IMG/VR virus record: IMGVR_UViG_3300032229_000759
Location: 1-64,000 of that record
DNA from: a virus
Reading direction: 5' to 3' (one strand)
Length of the DNA: 64,000 nucleotides
Shown here: piece by piece, positions 27,601 to 37,100 of the stretch
Layout of the letters: each line of letters starts with the position of its first letter
How positions within the stretch are numbered: position 1 is the first letter of the stretch
Notes under the pieces: generated by a model
What the model was told of the DNA's origin: nothing
Database searches by the model: none
What the model saw: the letters and a program-made list of their open reading frames with translations, nothing else
Program-made: the position numbers and the translations under genes

Positions 27601-30600
27601 CGATAGCTTCTTTGTTTGGTGTTCCACCTAATATCCCAACTGACGCTACAAGAAATATTAAAGGAAAAGGCATACCTCGATTTGTAGGACAAATATCTAG
27701 ATATTTAGACAAAAAAAACAGTTTACAACAAGCCATAGCGAACGCTGTACCGATTGGAAGTGAAAATGCTATTTCTGCAGCTTCGGTCAGACGTAAAAAT
27801 CTCGGTGGATCAATAGCAAAATTTGCTAACGGAGGTAGCTCAGAAGATACAGTACCAGCACTCTTGACTCCTGGTGAATTTGTTATTAATAAAAAAGCAG
27901 CTCAACAAATAGGAGCCAGTAAACTACATCAATTAAATCGTGCAGATAAAGTACAAGGATTTAATAAAGGTGGGGCGGTAGGCTATGTTCAGAAGCTTGC
28001 TAATGGAGGAGATGTAGAGGCTAGAATCCAAAGATACATGATGTTATTTGAAGGTTTCTTAGATAATATCACTGATAGCACATATAGAGCAAACAGATCA
28101 GCGGGCGCTAATCCAGCACAAGCGCTAAATAATAGTCGCAGAGTAGCTGGTAGAGAATTTGCCGATGCTTCTAGTGTTGTAATAAGAAATGCTGGATCTA
28201 GATCCGACAGAATGGCCGCTGCTGAAGCATCGTCTAGAGTGATTAGTCAATATATGCAAAGAGCGGCCACTTCTGCAGAAAATGTGTCTAGATCATCCTC
28301 ATTAAGTCAAAGAGCTTTTCAGGCTATTCAAAATTCTACTAGTAGAGTACGAGGATTTTTCACTAGATCATCAGTAGCTAATACTCCGGCAGCTAATACT
28401 CCGGCAGCCAATGGGGCAGATGCCAATACTGGTAGTAGATTCAATTTACAAAATTTTGGTTTATCTTTAGCTTTTATAGGACCAGCAATTGGAGACGCTA
28501 TTGTTAACGCACTAGGTACCGACAAGGTACAGAATAGAGGATACTCATCTGCTATTACAGGAGTTACTTCGTCATTAGCTATTGGTGCTCAATTTGGTCC
28601 GATGGGAGCTTTTGCTGGTGCCATGTTAGGAGCTGTGTCTGCTGTAGATAATTTTAATAAGGGCGTGGCCGAAGCTGAAATAGAACTTAGTAAACTAAAA
28701 ATAGATAAAGAAGCTGATACTGCAGAAAAGAATATAGAAAAATTATTAAGACAACCTAATAATGCAGCTGCTAATCAAAATATTTTAGCAAGTTTGCGAA
28801 ATATTGGTCTAGAAGAATCTAAAAATATTGAAAATGAAAATTTAAAGAGACAACCTGGGGTTATATCTAATACTTTAGACTCTTATTTTGGTAAAAATTC
28901 TTTAGAAAGATTAACATTAGGATTTTATAAAAACTCTAATTTATCGTCTCAAGATATTGCAGAGCAGGAAGCTTCTCAGAATAGAATGGGTTCTGATATA
29001 GCTCGCAAAGCATTAACAACAAAAATTGAAAAAGGATTTACATTTGATCAGGCTTTGTCTTCTTTTGGCACATCCGGCGCGGCAGCTATAAGAAGTAATA
29101 TACTAGAAGCAGATAAAGAATATAGACAAAAATCAGCAGAATTAAACGAGCAAGCTAAAACTGATCCTAAAATAGCGGTTAATTTGGCAGAAAGACAAAA
29201 AGCATTAGCGGATAAATATTTCTTACTATCTACAGAAGCAGAAAGAGCTTTAAGCGCAGATAAACAAAGAATAGCAGCGTCTCAAAAATTAGCTAAAACA
29301 TTAGAATTAGCTTCTGTGAGTATAACTCAAACATTTGAAAATATGAATCAGGCTTTGAGTAGAGCCAAGTTTGAGTTTGATGCCGTAGCCCAAAGATCTG
29401 ATGAACTACTAAATAATCAGACGTCTCCTAATATTTCATTTAGATCACGCAATATATTAGATAATCCTAACGCATATTCTGCTGCTGAAAGACAGGGAGC
29501 AGTTAGACAAGTTAGTGGCATGTTTGGTCAAGACAGTAAATTCGTAGAAGCATTTTATAATTTTGGGGATAATATTGAAAATACTATTAGAAATATTGCT
29601 GTTCAAGCTCAAAAAACTGGGAACAATGAAAATATATCTGATAAAATAGTAAATGAATTAACTAGACAAATGATTCCGATTTTTGGAGATAATCGTATCA
29701 CAGACACCGTTCGACAACAACTAAAAGGGGCCATTGCACAACAAAGCAAAGACAACCCAGGAGGAGAAATAGATCCTCAAAAGCTTTTAGATATTGAAGG
29801 CTTTAGACAAATCATAGAATATAGTAAAGCTTCGTTTAATACGCTCAAAAATCAATTTGAGACCCTTGGCGAAATAATGAATAGTTATGGTCAGCAAGTT
29901 GAAAAAGCAGCCGCTATACAGCAACAAATACAAGATAATTTAGTGGGATTACAGTCTGGCTTGATTAATACTTCTTTTAGACTTAAAGAAATTTTTGGTA
30001 GAGATGTAGATATTAATGCGAGACTAGGAGCTAATAGACTTGAGAGCGCTACTCGGTTTGGTATTAATCCTAGAGAAATGGATTCTAATACCTTGATGTC
30101 TAGAAGACAATTATTGATGGCAAATAGAGAAGAAATTCAAGCAAAATTACAACAAGCCACTACTACTCAAGCATTGAATATTAGAGGTATATCTGTTCTG
30201 CAAACTAGCTTAATCAAATTAGATAGAGAAATAAAGAATGTAGATGGAGCATTAGGTAGTTTACCTGGTGTTATAGAAAAAAATATTAATGATATATTGG
30301 GAGAAATACAAAGAATAAATAGCGAAAGAGAAAATAGATTACAGGCTGGAGTAGGTTTCGCTGAAAAATTAGTAGGTAGCACTCCTGAAGAATTAGCAGA
30401 TTTAAATGACACATACTCTGTATTAAATCGTACATTAAATGGTAACTTAGTTACTATTAATCAATCTACAGCAGCACAAAGAGCATATTTTGAAACTATT
30501 AATAGAGGCGGTTCTCCTGTTGAAGCAATGTCAGCTGCTCAACAAGCTTTTGCCGCACAAACTCAAAAAGCTTTGGGCATGTTTAATGATCTAGTACAAA

Positions 30601-33600
30601 TTAGTGGATTAAAAGGTCAAGAAGTTAATACTATGCGTGCAGATTTGTTAGAAAACTTTGCACGAGCACAAGGAACAGGACTACAAAATAGTCCTATTTT
30701 TAGACAGATTATTTCTTTATTAAGACAGCCCCCAGAAGAAGATAAGCAAATTATGAAGCTGCAAGCTATGCTTGCTGTTGAACAAAAGTCATTGATAGAA
30801 GCAACAAATAATTTAAATAAAAATTTACTAGATCAACAAAGCGCTGTTTTAGCTAATGCTAATCAGGGTTTGATAAAGGCTATGGATGCTTTACGAGGAG
30901 CTTTTGAAAATGCTCAGAATAATAATGCTCAAAATGGAATAGGTAGACCCGGAAATCAGATGCCTAATCAACCACAACCTCAACAGCAACCACAGCAGCC
31001 ACGAGGCAGGAGACGGATGGTTGTAGATAACAATGGTTTTAGATGGGAAGAAGAACCAGAACCATTTCAGTTTGGTCCAAGACCAGCTGGAAGAAGTAGG
31101 GGTGGCATAGTTTATGCTAGTAGCGGCGGTTATTTGAGTAAAGGCTCGGATACAGTACCCGCTATGCTTTCTGCTGGTGAATTTGTGGTTAATCAAAAAG
31201 CCTCATCTAAAAATTTGGGATTACTACAGTTTATGAATGAGGGAGGTGTTGTTGAACGTACACACGAAGAGTGGTTAGCTTATTATCGTCAAAAACAAGA
31301 AGAAAAAATTGCTAAGGCTATGGGCTCTTCTGGTACTGAGCCACCTTCCAAAGAAGCTTATAGAGATGCAGTAATACAAGTAGGTAATGATGCGATGGCG
31401 GCTTCTCAAGAGGCTAGAGAAAAAAGAATAGCAAATATCGGATCAAATACTATTAGTACAAATAATGCAAGACTAGCAGCTAAACGAGAATTAGTAGCTG
31501 AAAATTCGGAAATGACTAATCAACAAGCAGACACATTAGACCAAAGCTTAAATAGCGTGTTTGCTAGAAAAACTCCAGGCGTAGCACAAAATGCTGAGGC
31601 AGTAAGACTGGAAATCAAACAAAGAAATGACCAAGCTATAAAAGACATCGCTTATGAACAAGATGTTGCTAAAGGAACCATGACTGATCGGGCGTTAGCA
31701 GCTTATACAGATAATCCGATCACTCAATTTGCTTCTGGTGCCGCACAAACTAGCAGATATGGGTTACAAACGGGTTTATTAAGTATAATTAAAGGAGCAT
31801 CATTAATAGCTAGGCCATCAGCTAATGATCAAGAACAAGCAGCATCAGACGCTTTTTCACAAAAATTAGATACTCTTATAGAAGCCGGTTCCGTCGGAGT
31901 TAGGGAAGGCTTAACTAGGGTTGGCGGCTCGTTTGCTGCTCTATCAGGAGATAGAGACGGCATAAATTATGCTAACGAAATGGGTCAACAAAGACAAGAA
32001 ATTGAGAAAAGATATACTGCGGGGTCTGATGCTACTACCCAGAAAGTTTATGATTATTCTAACATCGCAGCAGATACGGTTTTAGATCCTGCATCTTACA
32101 TAGGTGTTGGAGTAGGAGCTAAAGCTGTGGCAAATGCTAACAGATTAAATAAAATTAGAAAATACACAGAATCGGCTGCACAAACACAATTTGTGCCATT
32201 GGAAGGATTGCAGCAAGCAGCGAATAACTTATATAGGAGATCGAATACTCCATTTACTAATCCCTTATCATTAGCGAGTCAAAATCCTATGCGATTTGTG
32301 CCCGAAGCAGAAGCCGCTGCTGCTGCATATAGTACTAGGAATTTGGGAAAGGTGGCTGACGCCACTGTTTCTAGTAGTAAAGCGGCTCCAAAAGCTTCAT
32401 CTGCAAATTCGGTTACTCGTGGAGCAGGGGAGCCTAGATCTCTTAAAGAAGCAAATGCGGGTTTTACTAATGATCAGCTTAATGATATTGCGAAAAAATA
32501 CGGAGATCGCAGGAAATTTAATATTACAGACAGAGATTCCACTACTAAAGTCTCATCAACAAAAAAATCTAAAGAGATCAGTAATTTCTTAAATAGAGAT
32601 ATTAATGAGTTGGTCACCAGCGGAGTTGCAAGAACTGCTTCTGGCATAGCTTCAATAGCTAAAGGAACCAGCAGAGCATCCAAGATTGGTATTGGGGGTC
32701 TTTTAAAATTTGGAGCTAGAAATGCTATTCTTGGTGGTTTAACAGCAGGTAGCGCTTTTGGTTATGATTATTTGGGCGGATCAAATCCCTTTTCCGGAGG
32801 ATATTCTGCGAGAAATGAAAATGTTAGAAGCAATCAATTAAATGAAAAAAGAAATAAATTACCATATAATAAATATCGTAATCCTAAAAAGAAATATACT
32901 GGTGGATTAATATATGCTGCTGAAGGAACGTTAATTCCATACGAACCCAAAGGCACAGACACTGTTCCGGCAATGCTTACTCCTGGCGAATTTGTTATAA
33001 ACAGATCATCTACTCAAAAGCACTTGCCATTATTAAAAGCTATTAATAATAATAGTCTAGCAAACGGAGGAGTAGTATCTCCGATATATGCTCAAGACGG
33101 AATGAGAATAGGTTCTGCTGGTATAGGACCTAGAGAATCTTCTAGTCAAGATAAAGCCTTAACTTTATTGTCTGGTATATTACAAGGTATTAATCAACTT
33201 AATAAAAATCTACCAGCAGAAAAAACAAGATCAGAAGATCCCAAAAGAAGAGTATTAGGATCGTCAGTAGATGAAAACAGACGAGGACTGCCTGGTGAAA
33301 CTCCTATACAACAAGCTTTCAGAGAGGGTCGTAGCGTTAATGAAGTGAGAGGAGATAGAAAATTTGCTGCTGCTGCTGATAGACAAGAAAAGCGAGCAGG
33401 GTATGAAACTCAAAAAGCCATGAAGGCTCAAGCCTATGAAGAAAAACAGATTAGAGGCAGAATAGCATCTGGAAAAGCTAAAGATGGTGACCAGGAGAGA
33501 TTTGACGAGATAAGATTCAACGTTATGCCGGAAGAATCTAAACAAAAACAAATAAGAGATAGTTCTTTTGCTTCCCTGTCTAAAACAGACCAAGAGACAC

Positions 33601-34178
33601 TTAAGAATACCAACTCTTCGTATGCTGATAGCAGAACCAGACAGATAGATGAAAGATATTTTCCGGATATATCAAATCCTGCTGGACGAGCTACTGTTCA
33701 ACAAGGAGCAGTAGCCACAGCAACAACCCAAATAGCTTCTCCCGCTGCTGGTATGCCTAATTTTGATCAAATATTTGGACCCTTAACAACAAATGTAACA
33801 CAATTTACTCAAGCATTATCTACTGCAACTCCGTTCCTAAATCAAATAGCAACATTTGCATCTAATACTAATTTTCAAAGTCAGCAAGGCGGTGTATCTA
33901 ACAATAGAGACAATGGTGAAAGTGGCTCATTATCTTTAGACGGTATTAGCCAGTTTACTACAAAGTTTGAAGCATTTATTGGTCAACTTAAGGGACTAAA
34001 CTTACCGCCGGTCATTAATGTACAAGGTAATCATAAGGTTGAAGTGGTATTTAATGGAGCAAGTACTTTAGAAAACTTAACAACAGAATCTATACAGTCT
34101 ATGGTTTTAAGAGAAGTTAATAATGCTATGAACAAACTAAATCAAGATACTGAAGGTGCTTTAGGAGGCAAATCATAA
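24696..34178 (+). CDS. Tail tape measure protein (3160 aa)
   Basis: It sets tail length and is probably ejected with DNA. The SD is AAGGA (24683-24687). Residues about 120-480 match the phage tail tape measure (TP901/PhageMin_Tail) core, for example 'FIDFDKELVRVAQVTD' and 'DLITAIQRTGGVFATASKG'. The motif D-T-V-P-A-x-L-T-P-G-E-F-V, framed by glycine patches, occurs four times with its Asp at 546, 1051, 2152 and 2755. Between copies one and two lies a non-repetitive part: a HAD-like segment (D627, D629, T631; S698; K729) and a second globular segment (about 930-990). Other parts are helical and Gln/Ala/Asn-rich, plus a Pro/Gln linker (about 2090-2110) and hydrophobic stretches near 2330-2430. 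At about 0.15 nm per residue the full length would span about 470 nm; the extra domains make this an upper estimate. Confidence 0.9.
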   Translation: MARGFDLTAEINLRGPSNIRTIVADIRRQLGTIEANVDVQINPATARNLDTLNRNFADFNRTLSTTRTSADAVSSSLRNLAQAVQAASGRSNQLPRNLQQINNAAQNLTRQNNAAERATRDLTGSFEDFGRQSALAVRRFAAFATVTGVIYKVSAAVSSAAKDFIDFDKELVRVAQVTDTSTKNLGSLVSQITQLSTTFGVASKDLIQVSSTLAQAGLSARDTEKALKALALSALAPSFDSLNETVEGSIALMRQFGIGAGDLEKALGSVNAVAAKFAVEASDLITAIQRTGGVFATASKGVSEGTDALNEFIAVFTSVRATTRESAETIATGLRTIFTRIQRGDTINALKEYGVALTDLEGKFVGPFEAVRRLSAGLNQLDPRDLKFSRIVEELGGFRQIGKVIPLIQQFATAQAALKVAQTGQDSLAKDTTIAQQALARQISKVKEEFIGLIRSIGQSEGFQTIVKLSLDLTSNLIKMADAAKGALPAIAAIMAFRGASALNQYGIGFLGGIRGRPARPQGANSGGYIRGYASGGHVPGTGNSDTVPAMLTPGEFVIRKKAVETIGASNLQRLNKYSGGGRVKFKGGGFASAPMVDDIATNAPGSVLPNRVALEQILQTGYGALDFDRTLKRTIGDTAYGKAKTSQQKDAVLDRYFRNPKARLADATSGSITSFGKQLLDAIKTGKVDPSKLSVISKSRRAPGLAEHIQELFGIPKNNMIFTGGGSKEPALEALRQKGPRASRVFKSLGGIVQKFKNAGEVKKPPKALGSKLALILGKIDRKEMGLSSADLVSGVTKDEWSKASDDVKNKWIQLAAAKQNRLSGAKQAKKTKKENKEKNVIETGEPFGLVALYGGRGTAAKEGLDKNKTPLSISFGSLDPKFAGKYESIMVGDFKKTINKIGSSMARRIGSTPETDPSIITKILKKAGIETAVGSLLESSIAIAGAPFNDANIKQNAAIDFPSGLGPIASLFGVPPNIPTDATRNIKGKGIPRFVGQISRYLDKKNSLQQAIANAVPIGSENAISAASVRRKNLGGSIAKFANGGSSEDTVPALLTPGEFVINKKAAQQIGASKLHQLNRADKVQGFNKGGAVGYVQKLANGGDVEARIQRYMMLFEGFLDNITDSTYRANRSAGANPAQALNNSRRVAGREFADASSVVIRNAGSRSDRMAAAEASSRVISQYMQRAATSAENVSRSSSLSQRAFQAIQNSTSRVRGFFTRSSVANTPAANTPAANGADANTGSRFNLQNFGLSLAFIGPAIGDAIVNALGTDKVQNRGYSSAITGVTSSLAIGAQFGPMGAFAGAMLGAVSAVDNFNKGVAEAEIELSKLKIDKEADTAEKNIEKLLRQPNNAAANQNILASLRNIGLEESKNIENENLKRQPGVISNTLDSYFGKNSLERLTLGFYKNSNLSSQDIAEQEASQNRMGSDIARKALTTKIEKGFTFDQALSSFGTSGAAAIRSNILEADKEYRQKSAELNEQAKTDPKIAVNLAERQKALADKYFLLSTEAERALSADKQRIAASQKLAKTLELASVSITQTFENMNQALSRAKFEFDAVAQRSDELLNNQTSPNISFRSRNILDNPNAYSAAERQGAVRQVSGMFGQDSKFVEAFYNFGDNIENTIRNIAVQAQKTGNNENISDKIVNELTRQMIPIFGDNRITDTVRQQLKGAIAQQSKDNPGGEIDPQKLLDIEGFRQIIEYSKASFNTLKNQFETLGEIMNSYGQQVEKAAAIQQQIQDNLVGLQSGLINTSFRLKEIFGRDVDINARLGANRLESATRFGINPREMDSNTLMSRRQLLMANREEIQAKLQQATTTQALNIRGISVLQTSLIKLDREIKNVDGALGSLPGVIEKNINDILGEIQRINSERENRLQAGVGFAEKLVGSTPEELADLNDTYSVLNRTLNGNLVTINQSTAAQRAYFETINRGGSPVEAMSAAQQAFAAQTQKALGMFNDLVQISGLKGQEVNTMRADLLENFARAQGTGLQNSPIFRQIISLLRQPPEEDKQIMKLQAMLAVEQKSLIEATNNLNKNLLDQQSAVLANANQGLIKAMDALRGAFENAQNNNAQNGIGRPGNQMPNQPQPQQQPQQPRGRRRMVVDNNGFRWEEEPEPFQFGPRPAGRSRGGIVYASSGGYLSKGSDTVPAMLSAGEFVVNQKASSKNLGLLQFMNEGGVVERTHEEWLAYYRQKQEEKIAKAMGSSGTEPPSKEAYRDAVIQVGNDAMAASQEAREKRIANIGSNTISTNNARLAAKRELVAENSEMTNQQADTLDQSLNSVFARKTPGVAQNAEAVRLEIKQRNDQAIKDIAYEQDVAKGTMTDRALAAYTDNPITQFASGAAQTSRYGLQTGLLSIIKGASLIARPSANDQEQAASDAFSQKLDTLIEAGSVGVREGLTRVGGSFAALSGDRDGINYANEMGQQRQEIEKRYTAGSDATTQKVYDYSNIAADTVLDPASYIGVGVGAKAVANANRLNKIRKYTESAAQTQFVPLEGLQQAANNLYRRSNTPFTNPLSLASQNPMRFVPEAEAAAAAYSTRNLGKVADATVSSSKAAPKASSANSVTRGAGEPRSLKEANAGFTNDQLNDIAKKYGDRRKFNITDRDSTTKVSSTKKSKEISNFLNRDINELVTSGVARTASGIASIAKGTSRASKIGIGGLLKFGARNAILGGLTAGSAFGYDYLGGSNPFSGGYSARNENVRSNQLNEKRNKLPYNKYRNPKKKYTGGLIYAAEGTLIPYEPKGTDTVPAMLTPGEFVINRSSTQKHLPLLKAINNNSLANGGVVSPIYAQDGMRIGSAGIGPRESSSQDKALTLLSGILQGINQLNKNLPAEKTRSEDPKRRVLGSSVDENRRGLPGETPIQQAFREGRSVNEVRGDRKFAAAADRQEKRAGYETQKAMKAQAYEEKQIRGRIASGKAKDGDQERFDEIRFNVMPEESKQKQIRDSSFASLSKTDQETLKNTNSSYADSRTRQIDERYFPDISNPAGRATVQQGAVATATTQIASPAAGMPNFDQIFGPLTTNVTQFTQALSTATPFLNQIATFASNTNFQSQQGGVSNNRDNGESGSLSLDGISQFTTKFEAFIGQLKGLNLPPVINVQGNHKVEVVFNGASTLENLTTESIQSMVLREVNNAMNKLNQDTEGALGGKS
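28377..28406 (+). repeat. 15-base tandem repeat, two perfect copies, in the tape measure gene
   Basis: GCTAATACTCCGGCA occurs at 28377-28391 and 28392-28406, followed by a degraded third copy. It encodes ANTPA twice, an Ala/Pro/Asn linker, and is a possible site of length variation between strains. Confidence 0.9.
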
Positions 34179-37100
34179 TGTCAATGTCAGAAAGAATTTC
34201 CGGGGTTTTATATGTTGGTTCTGGTTTAATACCAGATATTACTTTGTCTAACACAACTGGCATTAACACTAGTTTTAACACCAACAAAGCCAATATAGAT
34301 TTTGCTGTTTATGGCACAGGCAATGGGTCTCTTTATTTTGATGCTTCTACAGGCAGACTAGGCGTAGGCACCGGACTACCGGACGCTATATTACACGTAG
34401 TGGCTCCGTGTGCTAAAGATGGACTTATTGTAGAAAGTGTTACTAATTGTCCTACTGGAGTAACTCTTTTACTAGTTCATAACCCACAAACCCCGCCCCA
34501 AACAGGCAGCTATCCTGCTATTATTAATTTAGCTGGTAGAGACACCAACTATCAAGAAATATACTATGGACAAATTATGTCCAAGATATTAGATCCTGTT
34601 ACCGGCTTTACCAGTGGCGAAATGATTTTTACTGTAGATGACAAGGGAGTAAATAAGCCAGTATTCCAAGCCAGTCTATTTAATACCATATTAGGTGGTA
34701 ATTCTACCGGTTCTGGTTTTAATTATACTCTCATAGGTAGCAATATCAAAGCAACCGGACATAACCTCATTAGTATTGGTGTTCAAAATACTGGACTTTA
34801 TACTAGTGGTATTGTTGTAGGTAATTATAATCGTGTTAATGGCGCCCAAACACTAGCTCTAGTTAATTTGTCTAATGTAATTGGTGCTAATAATACTACT
34901 ATCGGTGAGCTACTATATGTTAGTGGTACTCAAAATACTGTTGTGGGTCGTAATGTTGATGTTTCGGGTTCTTCAAATATATTATTGGGCAACAACAACG
35001 ATCTAGTATCTTCTGCTACCGTAGGACTCACACAACTATCGTCTATATCTGGACTATCAGGGATTGTTTTAGGTGTCGGTGCCACAAATGCTGGCCATAA
35101 CAATATTTATATAGGCAACGCTACTACTATTAGTGGTTCTAATAATAGTTTAATAGGATCGTTTGTTTCTCTAACCGGCAACACCAATATTGTTCACGGC
35201 AACAATGAAAATATTATAGGTTCTAAATTAATTTGCGTAGGTTCAGATCAAAATATAATTAATGTTAATAGTGGTTTAATCATAGGTAATAATGTTAACT
35301 TATTAGATTCTTATAATACTATATTAGTTGGCATGGGTAATAATACCAGAGAGGGCCTAGAAGAAAGTATTATTATCGGTATCAATAATAATTTGGCAAG
35401 CGGCACACCAACCAAGTTACTTTTGGTGGGACAAAACAATGTTACTAGAGATATTATTACCTCTTTGATCGTCGGCAACGCGAATAATGCTAGCGGCTCT
35501 ATAACCAACAGCTGTATCATAGGAGATACCAATGCTGTTCCACCCACTAGTAATAATAACTTAGTTTTAGGAGTTCTTAATAACCAAACAGGAGTTTATG
35601 TAGATTCTGTTGGGTCTATAAGTGGAACACCTCGTCGCACCACTGGTTCTATTAATAATTCTATATCTGCTGGTATTAATAATGTTATATATGGTGGTAA
35701 TACTGATACAATAGTAGGTAACAAAAATGCTATTTCTGGTTCTAATGTTAATATTATTGGATCGTATAATAATGTTAAAAATGCGTCTAATTCTTATGGT
35801 ATAGGTAATTCTAACTTTTTAATCGGAGATAGAATCGGTACTGTTGGTAGTAAAACCACAGTCATTGGAAGAGAATCTGTAGTTTTCAATACAGCAGATA
35901 AAAAAGTAGATGTTTTTGGTAGTGGTAATATTGTTATTGGTTATAATCAAGTGGTGTCTAGCGGCATAGCTATTGGTACATCCAATAGATTAGACGGAGT
36001 TAATAATATAGTATATGGACGTAATAATGCTTTGGGTTCTACTCGTAATCAATTTTATACCACAGACAATACCGGCGCTAATATTATTATTCCTAGTATC
36101 GGAATATTAAATAAATATATAGAAGGAGATCAGATTCTCGTTTGCTTACAGAATCCTCCGTCATTAGCAAATACTTTTGTCAGAGAAATATCAAACGTGG
36201 TAGAAAATACTATAGATAATACTACCACTATTACTGTTACTATACCTATGGCTATAGACTCATCCAACGGGTTCTATAGTATCAATAATACTTTCGACGA
36301 TAATAACCAGCCGATTACTACTGTTAGCGGATTAGTTATGCCATATCAAAGCCAGGGTGGCGCTGGCGGCGTTGAAACAGACCCCGTTTACGGTTCGCAC
36401 AACACCATTATAGGCAACAACAATTCTTATCTATTTAGTAGTGGTGTCATTATAGGAAATAATAATACTATATCTGGAGTTAAGAATTTAGTGCTTGGTT
36501 ACAATATCACAGGTATAGCCGACCACACTGTTTATATTGGTTCAAGCAATGACAATAAGATCATACTAAATGATTCTGCTCTAATAATTAATTCTGGACA
36601 AGCACAAAATAATTTTATTGTCAAGTCTTCTAATAATAATGTTTCAATTATTAATGCCACACTAAATAATAATAGAGTCGGCATCAACACAGACAGCCCC
36701 ACTTCTGCACTATCAGTGAGTGGTTTAATAACCACTAGCGGATTTAGAATGGGTTTTGCCGCACCAGATCAATATGTTTTAGCAACAGATATTAATGGTG
36801 TGGGATCTTGGCAGTTGCCTGTAAGAATTTCTGGAGCAGACGGAGGCTTATTATATAGAGTTAATGATAAAGTAGCCAGCGGTTTAAATAATGTTATTTA
36901 TACTCCGTCTACTAATCAGATTAATTTTAATTTAGGCGGTAATAATGGTTTTTATATTACATCTAGTGGTTTATTTGTTAATGATGATGCTTCGAACTAT
37001 AGATTCAGAATTAGAGGTAGTGGCGGCGTAGATTTTGCTCGCACATTATTTGATACAAACTTTAGTCAAAACAGATTAGACATCTTTAATATCGCTGGTA

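Noticed and set aside
26279-27736. Antisense open frames of 191 and 159 codons in the tape measure gene
   Set aside because: They lie opposite conserved tape measure coding sequence and have no ribosome site or recognisable product.
34690-36550. CRISPR-like or satellite DNA in the fibre gene
   Set aside because: Repeats are at protein level, in frame and diverged; no direct DNA repeats with spacers.
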